Under the pieces are notes generated by a model that ran no database searches, was not told the DNA's origin, and saw nothing but the letters and a program-made list of their open reading frames with translations. A stretch of DNA of 64,000 bases from Malania oleifera (lineage: Eukaryota > Streptophyta > Magnoliopsida > Santalales > Ximeniaceae): positions 41,645,120-41,709,119 of the forward strand of contig NC_080421.1 of NCBI RefSeq assembly GCF_029873635.1. Reading direction: 5' to 3'. Both the position numbers and the translations under genes were made by a program. How positions within the stretch are numbered: the stretch's first letter is position 1; each line of letters begins with the position of its first letter. Below, piece after piece: positions 11,436 to 22,441 of this stretch.

Positions 11436-11612
11436 TATACGCACTTGATAATTAATTAGGTAAAATAGAATTTATTGAGATAACACTTTGCATTAATTTC
11501 AAGCTCCTGCAATTAATTTGTTAAATATTGAAATAGGGATTAAGTGGTAAAATAAACTTAAAAGATTTTTAAAATACCCAATTCACCCCCCTCTTAGGAT
11601 TACACTTGAATT
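11431..11612 (+). mobile_element. Sirevirus-like copia 3' LTR, second part
   Basis: Starts with TATAT, the second copy of the gypsy target duplication (first copy 2761-2765), so it continues the interrupted LTR. It ends with CAATTCACCCCCCTCTTAGG, a stretch that commonly lies at the 3' side of Sirevirus-type LTRs. The outer border (about 11,612) is approximate because no second LTR is available for comparison. Confidence 0.6.
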
Positions 11613-12049
11613 AACAGATATATTTTGTGCACATCTTGTATTCTGATTTGGTTGTATTCCAAGCGTGGGCCTGAAGAGGGAGACTTACCCTGTCAAAAAT
11701 CTCGAATTTGCTTTGGCCCGGTTAGGAAAGTTAGGTGCACCATCCTAGTGAGGTGTTATAATCGGTGTCGTTCCACTTGTGAAGTGAGCCTTAGTGGAAT
11801 CTTTGTGCTTGCGAGCCAAGGCGGAGATGTAGGCAGTATTGGGCCGAACCCCAATAACATTTCTTGTGCCTACTTTTAATTTCCACACTTTAAATTTCAG
11901 CACTTGAATGTTTGCATTTAATTTTTTAAATATTTGATTGGGATTGCATAGAAATACCCTAAGTTGTGAAATACTGCTAACATCTGGTTTAACTTAAGAA
12001 TAAGTTTAAAATTCCAATTAAACCCCCTCTTGGGAATACACCAAAGTCA
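11613..12049 (+). mobile_element. Second Sirevirus-like LTR fragment (U5 side)
   Basis: Contains GTTCCACTTGTGAAGTGAGC, GCGGAGATGTAGGCAGTATT and, at about 12,018-12,035, CCAATTAAACCCCCTCTTGG. This is the same order of landmarks seen in the copia LTR at about 2525-2765 plus 11,431-11,605, but from a different subfamily. It is truncated at both ends and abuts the Cassandra element on the right. Confidence 0.5.
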
Positions 12050-12051
12050 AT

Positions 12052-12130
12052 AGTTACCCATTCCAAGATTACTCCAAGTCAAACACACTTAATCATGGAG
12101 TTCTTATAGGAAGACTCCCAAAAAGAAAGG
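12052..12130 (-). repeat. 5S rRNA-derived block of the truncated Cassandra 3' LTR
   Basis: ACCCATTCCAAGATTACTCC, AAACACACTTAATCATGG and AGTTCTTATAGG repeat the 5S-like block in the second LTR. The LTR is cut just upstream of it. Confidence 0.75.
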
Positions 12131-12478
12131 TGCACCTTGTTGATATGGGTAGTAACATCTAATCCTTTTAAGCTTTTCTTTCACGGGGTATCACATTCTC
12201 CCCCACTTACAGAGCGCAACATCCCCGTTGTAAACCCACATTTCCAAACCCAGGCGATGTGAATCTCATCACACTTCTGGCTGGGTAATTGCTCTGATAT
12301 CATTTTGTAACACCCCAACCTAAGTCTACCAAGGAGCACTGCATCTCTCCTCCTCTACCTGGACCAGACAATAGGGGCGAGCCTTATCGAACTAATGACT
12401 TGCCCCACAAACCAACACGTGTCATATTCAGTGTATTTTGTCTTCACTCACACACTTCCTGAGAAAAATTTCCAGAAG

Positions 12479-12550
12479 GTCACCCATCCTAAGATTACTC
12501 CAAGCCAAGCATGCTTAACCATGGAGTTCTTATGAGAAGGCTCCCAAAAA
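12479..12550 (-). repeat. 5S rRNA-derived block of the Cassandra 5' LTR
   Basis: The plus strand reads GTCACCCATCCTAAGATTAC, then CCAAGCATGCTTAACCATGG and AGTTCTTATGAG. Real plant 5S rRNA has, in the same order, GTCACCCATCCTAGTACTAC, CCCAAGCACGCTTAACT and GGAGTTCTGATGG on its complement. The similarity spans the internal promoter region but not a full 120-bp 5S gene. Confidence 0.8.
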
Positions 12551-12554
12551 GAAA

Positions 12555-12715
12555 GGTGCACCTTGTTGATATGGGTTGTAACATCTAATCCTTTTAAGTC
12601 TTTCTTCCACATGAAATAGTCTTGGGATGAGTGACCTTCTGGGAAGGTTCCTGAAAAGAAAGGTGCACCTTGTTGATATAAGTAGTAACATCTAATCCTT
12701 TTAAACCTTTCTTCT
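12555..12715. repeat. Internal duplication in the Cassandra LTR
   Basis: GAAAGGTGCACCTTGTTGAT, followed by GTAACATCTAATCCTTTTAA, occurs at about 12,551-12,600 and again at about 12,658-12,705. The same segment occurs once in the left LTR at about 12,125-12,172. The duplication is therefore specific to the right LTR. Confidence 0.75.
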
Positions 12716-12728
12716 ACAGTGTATCACA

Positions 12729-13550
12729 TTTATTATTTCTTCTTTGTGCGCAAATGAGATGGAAGATGCTTTCAGCTGGTAGAAGAGGACTAGAAGGCTT
12801 TTATATTTTTATTAATTTTGTTTTTCTTTGTAATTTGAATGTACCCACACACTCCTTGTATTGCAACCACTGTTTGTACACTCTTGTATTTGCTTGTCAT
12901 GTTACCTTCTTGTATGCACGTCACTCTGTGCACTGCACATGGGTACCCAACATTGTAATTGGACACGTGTCCCTCTCCCCTTTCAATGAATATGATTTAT
13001 GTTTGTAATTTGACTAAGGAACAAATGTCACAGTTGACCAACTTTCCCTAAGAAGCAACCGATTAATAAAACACGACCTTAAGACCCAACCAACATCCCT
13101 GATTTTGAAATTGACAGACTCACTTTGGCAACTCAATTCAAAACTCAAAGTAAAATTTTGACCTAAAATTTTGAAGGACTCAAATTAAAGATTTAAGAAA
13201 CTCGACTTTCAAAATAAAAGGACTCTATTTAAGGTCAAAGACTCAAGTTTAAGGAACTTGATTTTCATTTTTGAAATTCGACCAAAGGCTTAGGAAAAAT
13301 GAATTTTAAATATAGAAAGGACTCACTTTTTTTTTTTTGGAAGCATGGCTATTTTGAAATTCAAACCATAGTTAGAAGAATCAAAATTTCAAATTAAAAA
13401 CGACTCACTTTTGAAGACCTAGGAGTTACCTTATATAACCTAGCCTATTTATTTTTGAAATTATGGGATCTTAAAAATGAAAATTTCGAACAGGGACTTG
13501 AATAAGGGCTATAAAAATGGAACTCATATTTTGAAAAAGACTCAACTTGA
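12729..13550. other. Non-coding stretch, nothing recognised
   Basis: AT-rich. 12,754-13,008 is open on the plus strand but has no recognisable protein. 13,080-13,550 is full of short AAGGACTC / AAAATTTTGA-like motifs, like decayed LTR or untranslated sequence. No gene signal. Confidence 0.5.
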
Positions 13551-13756
13551 AAACAAAGCAGACTTCCAATAACAAGTGTTTGGATTTAAAGTTAAGTAGG
13601 TTTGGTTAAAATTGGAGTGTCTACAACTCGAGTTAGGAATCTAAAAAAATAATAAACAAAGCAGACTTCCAATAACAAGTGTTTGGATTTAAAGTTAAGT
13701 AGGTTTGGTTAAAATTGGAGTGTCTACAACTCGAGTTAGGAATCTAAAAAAATAAT
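13551..13756. repeat. Tandem duplication, two near-identical 103-bp units
   Basis: Unit 1 is 13,551-13,653 and unit 2 is 13,654-13,756. Both begin AAACAAAGCAGACTTCCAAT and run through TGTCTACAACTCGAGTTAGG. I see no differences between the units by eye, so the duplication is recent or the assembly is duplicated. Confidence 0.9.
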
Positions 13757-15188
13757 AAAAAAACATATATGTATATATATATATATCTAAACCTTTTATG
13801 TAAATTTAAAGTTTTTTTAAAAAACTGGTATTTTTGTATCATTTAAGTAATTATAAATAAAAAATAAAATTATTAACACAGGTAATGGTCTCAAAACCTT
13901 TTTATTTATTTCATAAAAATATTCAAAAAATGTTTAAAAATAAATAATTTCTTGCAATTTAAACAACCAAAATAAAAATAAAAATAATTTCTTTACAACT
14001 AAATGGACATCCAGATTTTCCAAAATTGGTCTTTTGAGAGAGCACCGTAGACATGCACAAGGGTGCAAGTGAATCATACGGATGAAGCATCGGGAACACA
14101 TATAAGGTTGAGGGTTCCCTTTCGGTTATTAGTTTATTTTATCATTTTAATATTTAATATTAGAAAGAAAATTCTCTTTTTCTTGGTGTGATTTTTAAGA
14201 TCCCAAAATATCTTTATAACTACCAATAAATATTTTAAAAATATCTCATAACCACTTATAATTACTCTAAAAATAATATATTTCTTTTAAATTGGTAATA
14301 TTTTATTAATTTTATGTATTCATATATAAATATATTATTTTTCAAAAAATATTTATTTATGAATTTATTTTATTCAATTATATTTGTAGATAATAAATAA
14401 TTATCACCCAAAAGCTGCAAATGCGTGCCCACGACTAGTATTATTAAAGTTTATATATCATATTGAAAAGAACATGTACTTTAGATTTATACAAATTTAT
14501 TTAATTGAGTCTTTGGTTGATATGTTTCATAAATTCAAATAGTAAATGTATTTTGAATTTAGGCGTGTATCTATTTATTTTAAATACATCTTCTCTAATA
14601 CGATAATGGGGATTCTCCATTTGGTGTCTTCTTTTAAGAATATCAAATTTATCCCTATAACCATCAATAGTTATTTCAAAATACTTTTAATTATCCCAAA
14701 ATACCCTTATAGTTATATCAAAATTTTATCTGGACAACTATTCATAATTAACCCAAAAGTCCCCTATAATTAGCTACAATTATCCCAAAATGACCTTACA
14801 CTATTTAATTATTTATTATTTTCTTTGTACTTTTTTTAAAAGTTTTAGAATATGGAAAGTGGTGGAGCATGCACATACTGCGTGTCCATGACTAGCATTT
14901 ATTAAGTGCATGAATAATGAAATATCTCATGCGTCCATCATAGACTCTTACAATTGCATTGACTCTATACATAATTTATGACCATTATATCTTCAAATCA
15001 TTTTCATCATACATACTATTCAGTCATCTGAATTTAAAAATTTCAAAGATTTAAGAAAAGTTGAAGGTGAAAGGTGAAGCAGGGTTAAGGTTGTGTTTGC
15101 TTGATGGGAGCTATACATAACAGGGGTGTCCTTGGCTTTCATGCTGGGAAAGGCTTTGGTGCCTGCACTTGCAGGGTGGGTAAACCCC

Positions 15189-15190
<2 letters not shown>
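13757..15190. other. AT-rich non-coding region
   Basis: Long AT-rich DNA with an (AT)n patch at about 13,765-13,790. Two related segments, GTGCCCACGACTAGTATTATTA near 14,427 and GTGTCCATGACTAGCATTTATT near 14,882, suggest an old dispersed repeat. No ORF shows protein-like content. Confidence 0.5.
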
Positions 15191-15191
<1 letters not shown>

Positions 15192-15244
<53 letters not shown>

Positions 15245-15402
15245 AGGGTCGGCAGGTGGTGAGCTCAAGAAGAGGGGGCGTGGGATTAGTCGCTGGCTGG
15301 TGCAGTGGACAGTAAAACTGAGGGAAGGGTCGGCAGGTGGTGAGCTCAAGAAGAGGGGGCGTGGGATTAGTCGCTGGCTGGTGCAGTGGACAGTAAAACT
15401 GA
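15192..15402. repeat. (GA)n tract followed by two 81-bp tandem units
   Basis: The GA run occupies 15,192-15,241. Unit 1 (15,241-15,321) and unit 2 (15,322-15,402) both read GGGAAGGGTCGGCAGGTGGT to CAGTGGACAGTAAAACTGA. A third partial copy (AAGAAGAGGGGGCGTGGGG) follows at about 15,451-15,470. Because 81 is a multiple of three, an ORF runs through it, but the translation is low-complexity and I do not call it a gene. Confidence 0.85.
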
Positions 15403-15544
15403 CACTGTTGACGGTAGGCGGATACCCGGACGAATCCAAAAAAAAAAAAAAAAGAAGAGGGGGCGTGGGGTACATCAGCGTGGATTTTGATGATAAAAAA
15501 TTATCGAAAGGGATGTCTCCATCTCTATTCATGCATAAAAACAA

Positions 15545-15586
<42 letters not shown>

Positions 15587-16040
15587 AAATATAATTTTTA
15601 TCTAGAAAAATAATAAAATATATATATTATAAATTAATAATTAAAATTTCAATAATATATAATTAATATTTATTTTTAAAAATTTTTAATCACAATGGAA
15701 CAAAATTTATTTTTAATATTATTTAACATAAAGAGAAAATAAAATGATAAATGTATTTTCTTCTTTTATATATATATATATGTGTACATATATATATATA
15801 TTTATATATTTCATTTCTCAAACAAAATCCTTAAACAACTAAACATGGTCTTAAAGTTTCAAGTTATAAAAAATTGATTTAAAGTTTCCTCATGATCATG
15901 CGTTATAAAACCTATACAGCAACAAACTGGTCGGTTCAAATGATTCAACTAGAACTTGTCACAAGATTGAAGCATATTCAAAAATTGGGTCTTTCAAAAT
16001 CCAAATGATAAAGAAAACGAGCAACCACCAAATGAAAATT
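15403..16040. other. AT-rich non-coding region with (AT)n
   Basis: Contains an A-run (15,440-15,454), (AT)n at about 15,548-15,582 and 15,768-15,802, and no protein-like ORF. Confidence 0.5.
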
Positions 16041-16041
16041 T

Positions 16042-16655
16042 AAGGGGTTGTTTGATATCACTGTCAAAAATTAGAGAAACGAAAAACTAAAAAGTAAAAA
16101 TCAGAAATAGAAACTAAAAACTAGAAACTAGTAATCTGTTTGGTTAACATCTATAAAACTAATAAAATTAAAAACTTGATTAAAAAAATGCTCATTTTCA
16201 TCTTTAAGTCAAAATATTATAAAAATAGGATTAAAATAATAAAATTACAAATAATATGCATTAAAAAATTATTAGAATGAAAATAAAATTTATTATAATT
16301 ATTTTACTTAATTGTTCTACTTTTAAATTTTACTTTACAATAAAAATTTTATTAGACATAACAATTGAAAAATAGTAAAATATTTTGTTAATGGCTTTAT
16401 TGTTATTTTTAAAAATTTATGCACATTTTTCTTCTAATTATATTTAAATTTATATGATCATTTAATTTGTATTTTACTTTAAAAATGTATAAAATGAATA
16501 ATTTAATCCAAAAAACTATTTTTGGATATAAAAATTTTTAGTAATAGGATGTCAAAATAACTGAAAATCATAAAATTTGGTCTTCAATTTTTTAGCAAAT
16601 AGTTGAAAATCAGCAACGAAAACATAAAATTATCAAAAAAAAAAAACAAACAGGT
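16042..16655. mobile_element. Possible non-autonomous DNA transposon (MITE-like)
   Basis: The left edge reads GGGGTTGTTTGATATCACTG and the right side reads AAAAACAAACAGG. These are imperfect inverse ends of the TTGTTTG/CAAACA kind common in plant hAT-type MITEs. The interior is AT-rich and non-coding. No clear target duplication was found, so the call is weak. Confidence 0.3.
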
Positions 16656-16782
16656 TTTTATAATCTGTTTTTTCACTGTGGAGAAACAAATTCAGAAAAC
16701 AGGAGAAAACATGTAGAGACCCAATCCCGTAAATAAGGAAAATACATAAGAAACAGAATAAAGGGGAGTTGTGCAGCAAGGT

Positions 16783-16970
16783 TCGTTGAAGAGGGCAGCC
16801 AGTTCGTCGACGAAGTCCCTTTAGTGCCTCGTTGACGAATTTTAGAGCCTCGTCGATGAGGAAATACCGAGCGGGTTAGAGAAAATATCCAGACTGGGCT
16901 CGGTGACGAAGGTATGGCTTCGTCGACAAGCTGTGTGGCAGATTCGTCGACGAAGACGCCGTCTCGTTGA
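16783..16970. promoter_or_regulatory. Array of TCGTCGACGA palindromes upstream of the solo-LTR TATA box
   Basis: TTCGTCGACGAAG (about 16,805), CTCGTTGACGAATT, CTCGTCGATGAGG, TTCGTCGACAAG and TTCGTCGACGAAG lie in tandem and end about 20 bp before CTTTATATATATCC. The same motif family sits just upstream of the TATA box in the Tekay LTRs at 4330-4510 and 11,140-11,365. Confidence 0.7.
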
Positions 16971-17042
16971 CAAGTTTGACTCGATCAAAAGCTTTATATA
17001 TATCCATTTTGGTTGCTTAAAGACTAATTTTTCTCCCAAAAG

Positions 17043-17045
<3 letters not shown>

Positions 17046-17112
<67 letters not shown>
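17046..17112. repeat. (CT)n microsatellite in the solo LTR
   Basis: Uninterrupted CT repeat about 67 bp long, lying ~50 bp after the TATA box, in the presumed transcribed leader. Confidence 0.95.
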
Positions 17113-17114
<2 letters not shown>

Positions 17115-18796
17115 GATCCTTCGTCGTTCGACGTCCGTTGCTAAAAATAGAGGTTCCTACGTGGATCAAGGAAGGAAGCTTTACAACTCTAGCGGATCAG
17201 ATCGTCGTTTTGAAGATTTTCGGGTTTTCCCAAAAATCAAAGTAAGGATCTGATTCCGTTTTTTTATTAAGCAGTTATATAGTAGTTTAGATTTCAAAGA
17301 GTTATGTTCTATGATTTTTAGGTTTCGAAGAGCCCGGGTTGTCGGTTTGGACTGTTTCGTACGTGGTTTCGTTTTAGATTTAAGGGAAGGGGAATTTGTT
17401 TACAATAGTATTTTTGAAAAACTAAACCGCTAAAAAGATAGTTCATGCTTATATGTATGATTTGACTGCTTATTTGCTAAGTTTCACCGAGTAAAAATGT
17501 CGGTTTCGCAATTTTACGGTTTTTGGTAAAAATGAGGATTTTGACGTATGATCTCCAAATTTTACAAAACTTTTTTATTTGCTTTATTATTTATGTAGGA
17601 GATGCTTGAATCACTTATTTCTCCGTTAAATGATGTTTATTGTATTATATACTATATAGCGGGTTTTTTTTATCAAACCTAGGTGATATGTGTATTGAAA
17701 TGGTATGTGGGAATCTTTTATACGATATATGTGAATTATAGGAACTGGAGTTCTATTTTGTTACACTGAAATATGAAAAATAGGTGTCGGTTATATACCG
17801 AGCTTTATACCTAAAAAGAGTAAACCGAGAGAGTGTGTGTCGGTTTATACCCAAAGTGATTGAATGAGTTTGTGAAAATACTCGAATTGCACAAGTTATT
17901 ATGTTTTCATTATAAATTGTATATATGATATATGAAAACATAGCTTGCTACCAAAAGAAGTTGAAAAAAACTTTAGTGATGGGGTTGAAAAATACTTTAA
18001 ACTTTAATATCCACGGTTCCGATGCTAGTAGTACAGTGCAACCACACATGAGGATCAGTATGAGTACGTAAGATAGTAGGCTTGCAGGAGTTTGTAATCG
18101 ATGGTGAAATAATAGACCAGGGGAGGCAGTCAGATTATATAATAGATGCTCTGCAGTGTTTGCACGAACAGGGCACGTTAGAGGCATCAGTGCACAACTC
18201 GTGCCACGGGGAAAATAGGAAAAACTTGTCATACCAAGCTGGTCGTTGTTCTAATATTCATATGCATGATTTAAATACTAGAATGTGCAAATAAATCTCA
18301 TATGTTACAGTATCGTAAAAATACTTTATATGTATTGGTTTTAATTGAAATATGCGTATGTGGTCACACATTGTTGTAATATCATCTTCTTTACTGAGAA
18401 GTGTCTCACCCCATTATACAACCTTTGTTTTCAGGTCTTTCTGGACGTTGGTCCTAGTTACTTGAGGGACTTGGAGAATTGTTTTTAGTTATAGCATACG
18501 TAAGTGTACTATGTGTGTATTGAACTTAGTTGGAGTGTCTTTTGGGGGTTGTAATAATAGGTTATGTTCTAAGTCTGGATGAATGTATTTGAGGATACAA
18601 TGGTAAACTCTGGTATATGTTTATTAGAAATCCCGATGAATGTTTATGTTTTTCCGCAATATTTACATTTTAGTTATGTATGAGTTACACCCGTATGTCT
18701 CTATTTAGGACGGATTGTCCATGTATCTTGAACAGGTACAAGTATTTTGTATGAATAAGTGATATCTGGGTCCGTACAAAGGGCCGGGTCGTTACA

Positions 18797-19151
18797 CAAC
18801 AACTATATTAAATAGATTCTAAGTAAATAGAAAATATACATATATACGAACAATAACAAATATTTACAAATCATAATGTACTTGATCAAAGTTTTAATTA
18901 AATATATCAAACTCTTCCCTCTTTTATCCTCCTTTTTAATATTTTTTCTCCTATAATTAATAAATAATGATTAAATTTTTTTTTAAAAGAATTTATTTAT
19001 ATTTTTGTAAGTGATGTATAATTAGCTAATAGATCTCTATTAACTGCTAACTTCTAATCATGATGATGACTATTATTAAATGTGACAGTGGGGTATATTA
19101 TTTATATTATATATTAATTATGGAGGTAAATCTGTTGCTGACAGGTGGTGC

Positions 19152-19189
<38 letters not shown>

Positions 19190-19455
19190 TGCATTCAATT
19201 TTTTCCCTTCCCCTCTCTCTCTCTCTCTGCAGCCAGGTAAGAGGTTGTAAGGGCCCCATGGGCTCCACTGAATTTTATTTATTGTTTTATGAACTCTTCT
19301 CTCACCTGTGGAATTTGGTGCTGAGACGTGGTGTTGGGTGTTTTGTTCTTTTGCTTTTGAAGATTGCATGTGGTCCTAACACGTGGCATTGACTTTGTTT
19401 TTTTTTTTTTCATTTGAATATTATTTTATAATAAAATATTAAATAATACTTTTTT
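18797..19455. other. Non-coding AT-rich stretch
   Basis: Holds an (ATT)n microsatellite at 19,152-19,190 and a T-run at about 19,398-19,410. Short ORFs here are read through the microsatellite and have no protein signature. Confidence 0.5.
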
Positions 19456-19500
19456 GGGGAAATATATGCCTATTTTGATGCTTACGTATTCTCGTTGCTC

Positions 19501-19563
19501 AATCCAACGAGATTTAAAGGGTCAAACAAATGTTAAAGTGTGGCTAACAAATCTCGTTGGATT
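19501..19563. repeat. Perfect 15-bp inverted repeat in the MULE end
   Basis: AATCCAACGAGATTT (19,501-19,515) and its exact complement AAATCTCGTTGGATT (19,549-19,563). Related half-sites AGTGAGATTTATC, CAAATCTCACTAG and ATCGAGATTTGATC follow to 19,643. Confidence 0.85.
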
Positions 19564-20151
19564 ATTTAGTGAGATTTATCAGAGAAATGGAACGGTGGCA
19601 CGGCCTGAGGCAAATCTCACTAGACCTTCCATCGAGATTTGATCAGGCCCTTCAACTCCTCATTTTTCCTTCATTTTCCTCGCAAACACAGAGCAACAGA
19701 GAGCAAAGAGAACAAAGAACATAGAGTTGCAGAAAGGACGACAACAACAACAAGCTACTCACAGGTGACCGTTTGGGAACTCACAGGTGATCGTTGGAAA
19801 GTAAGTTATAAAAGGGGAGAAATGGAGTATGTATTTTTCTTACCCTAAAACTATTTTGGTTTCATACATCATTCAAGATTAATTTGAATTGAATTTGAAG
19901 ATTTGTTATTTTAGATTCTTAATTTAGTATTGTGCTTTCGATTTTTTGGTTGGAAATTACATCTGGAAACCCCCAATCTAAGGTTAGGGTTTCATTTCAT
20001 TATTTTTATTTTACCGAATTAAAATTATTATATATTGAATGTCTGAATATTGTTGGTTAAGTTGCTGTTAAATAATCTGAGCTTAGGGTTTAGGGTTGAA
20101 TTTATGTATTGATTTGTAAATTAGTTAAGTCAATTTGTGTCCTGAGATGGT

Positions 20152-20154
<3 letters not shown>

Positions 20155-20210
<56 letters not shown>
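20155..20210. repeat. (CT)n microsatellite in the MULE leader
   Basis: 56-bp uninterrupted TC repeat followed by (AT)n. Confidence 0.95.
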
Positions 20211-20214
<4 letters not shown>

Positions 20215-21576
20215 ATATATATTTGATGATTCGGAAATCTAAAGTATGTTGTAATTGTTATTGAAAAAAAAAATTAAAGTATGCTGTAATTAATATATAT
20301 TGTATTTTATACGGTACTGTGTATGTGTAATTGTTATATATTTAATATGTTAATTTTCTATTATTTAATGTGAGGTTAATTTGTTGTTAATTAATATAAG
20401 GTTAGGGTTAAATTCCTTATTTGTAATTGAGTTTGAAAATTACATGTGTTATTAAGATATTTAAAGAAAATTGCTTTGGTTTTAAAAATTAAGGGCGTGT
20501 TCAAAAATTGATTTGATTTGGTGTAGTGTATTTGGCCAAAGAAAAGATGCATCATAATATATATTTTTTAATTAAAAAATAATAATATGAATTATATTAA
20601 CTATAAAATAATAATTAAAGCTGCTGAAATATTATTAAAAAATTTCACAATCATATGTTAATTCACTATATGATATGTATTGTTGTTAATTAGAAACTAA
20701 AAATGTGAATTATATTAAGTAGAATATAATAGTTAAAACTCCTAATTTAATTAAAAATATCATTAACATAAATTAATAATATTGTTAACCACAAGACAAT
20801 AATGATGAATTACATTATTTAGAAAATAATTTAATTTAGGTAATAATACTAACATTAGTGCAAAATAATAATCATAAATTACTTTTATTAAGTATTATAG
20901 TAAATTATTTTTATTTGGATAAATAATAAACTAAATTATGTTCATTGGAAATTTATTATATTTCAAAGTCACTTTATAAGAACACTATTATTAAATTTAT
21001 ATAATTCAATTGATTTTTAAACCTCATTTGCTTTATGTTAGAATAATTTTTTCAAAACAAATATATTAATTCCTTAACTAGTTACACAATTTATTTATTG
21101 ATGAGCATGTTCATGCATACAGTAGTTTTACTTCTTAATTGTTATCAAATATACTGTTTTTGCATGATTAATTTGGAACGCCAATTGTATGGCTGATGCA
21201 GTATTGTGAAATGCATGTTAATAGTTGATTAGGAGTGCATGCTGATTGAACTGAATGCCACCTGCATAGCTTAGGCAGTGACTTGTGAATTGCATGTTGT
21301 AAAAACTCCTAAGATATCTGGTGCATGGTTTGTGATATGAAGGATGGGAAAATGTTCTGTTTATAGACAACATGCTGTCGAATTTTTGATAAGATTTTTT
21401 CTATAATAATCAAATTGTATAAACCATGTGCCGAATGATTAACAAATGCTGCATACTCAACTTTATTTTCAAAGATTACTGCATAATGAATGAAGTTATG
21501 ATTATAGTTGAATAGCTTAGCATGAATAAAAAAGAGATGTTATGTCATGCGCTTATATATACAATTTTGTTTTTTA

Positions 21577-21592
21577 TAGGTCTTTACTATTT
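21577..21592. repeat. LINE target site duplication, left copy
   Basis: TAGGTCTTTACTATTT; the right copy at 24,276-24,291 is TAGGTCTTTATTATTT, one mismatch in 16. Confidence 0.85.
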
Positions 21593-22026
21593 ACACTGGA
21601 AAAGAAAAATATAAGAATGAAGTAAACATTATTATAGAAAAAAATTTAAAAGATAACGTTGTGGATATAACTAGAATAAGAGATAGAATTATAAAAATCA
21701 AGATGGTATTAGGGCAAGAGATAATAAATATCATTAGTACTTATGCTTCTCAAGTTGGCTTAGCAGAAAATCTTAAGAGACAATTTTGGGAAGATATGAA
21801 TAGTATTATACAAGGCATACCAGAGACTGAGAAAATATTTATAGGAGGAGATCTGAATGGATACGTTGAAAGAGATAATAAAAATTATGAGAGGATAAAT
21901 AAAAGATATGAATATGGAGACAAAAATGAGTCTGGAGAGATGATCTTAGACTTTGCTATGTCATATGATTTAAGTACAATGAATATTTGCTTTAAGAAGG
22001 GAGAAGAAGACTTTTTTTTAAACTAG
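21593..22026 (+). pseudogene. RTE LINE endonuclease, C-terminal part
   Basis: The reading frame from the element edge gives KYKNEVNIIIEKNL, then VLGQEIINIISTYASQVG and KIFIGGDLNGYVE. The GGDLNG motif is the metal/substrate-binding segment of AP-type endonucleases in RTE elements, which nick the target DNA to prime reverse transcription. A frameshift at the T/A-rich site near 22,012-22,026 ends this frame. The N-terminal catalytic part is absent. Confidence 0.8.
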
Positions 22027-22441
22027 GAGGGTAGATCATTTATCATGCAAGGATTGTAAAGTTATTCCTGGTGAAAGCCTAACCACACAACATAGAGTCT
22101 TAGTGTTAGATATATGTATTAAAAAATGGAAGAAAAATGATAAAATAAACCAGTGTAGGAAAATTAGATGGTGGAACCTAAAAGGAGAAAACATAATAAA
22201 ATTTTAAAATAAAATGATCAAAGATGGGGATTCAACTTTAGAGGATGAGATAAATACAAATACTCTTTAGAATAGATTAGCTAACTTTATTAAAAAGATA
22301 GCAAAATAGATTTTAGGTGAATCAATGAGAAGATTCTTGAATAACAAAGAGAGTTGGTGGTGAGATAAAGATGTACACAAAATCATAAAAACAAAAAGAA
22401 TTTGGTATAAAACATGACAAAAATGTAGAAACAGAGATAAC

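Larger units (their letters stand above)
12052..12728 (-). mobile_element. Cassandra-type TRIM retrotransposon carrying 5S rRNA-derived sequence
   Basis: A short non-coding LTR element on the minus strand has a complete 5' LTR (12,306-12,728, TGTAACACCCC...GTATCACA on the plus strand) and a truncated 3' LTR (12,052-12,195). The 110-bp interior has a tRNA-Met-like primer site (GCTCTGATATCA, 12,291-12,302) and a polypurine tract (minus strand GTGGGGGAGAA, about 12,196-12,207). Both LTRs contain a block resembling the complement of plant 5S rRNA: GTCACCCATCCTAAG, AAGCATGCTTAACCATGG and GAGTTCT. Cassandra elements are defined by such 5S sequence in the LTR, with Pol III promoter boxes. No coding capacity is expected or seen. 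Confidence 0.85.
16712..18796 (+). mobile_element. Solo LTR of a Tekay-type gypsy element
   Basis: TGTAGAGACCC...GGGTCGTTACA, 2,085 bp, with no internal region on either side. It shares the module order of the Tekay-type LTR at 2766-11,430, in plus orientation: TCGTCGACGA palindromes (16,783-16,970), TATA box (CTTTATATATATCC, about 16,990), (CT)n (17,046-17,112), a GCGGATCAGATC leader segment and an AAAGTAAGGATC donor-like site (about 17,240-17,250). Flanks are AAACA (16,707-16,711) and CAACA (18,797-18,801), an imperfect 5-bp duplication. It probably arose by LTR-LTR recombination. Confidence 0.75.

Noticed and set aside
12479..12550. A functional 5S rRNA gene
   Set aside because: Only the central part matches, with many substitutions, and it lies inside an LTR with retrotransposon signals. 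Cassandra explains it better.
15126..15584. 152-residue ORF rich in Arg-Glu repeats
   Set aside because: It is a translation of (GA)n, the 81-bp tandem units and (AT)n. No domain; not a gene.
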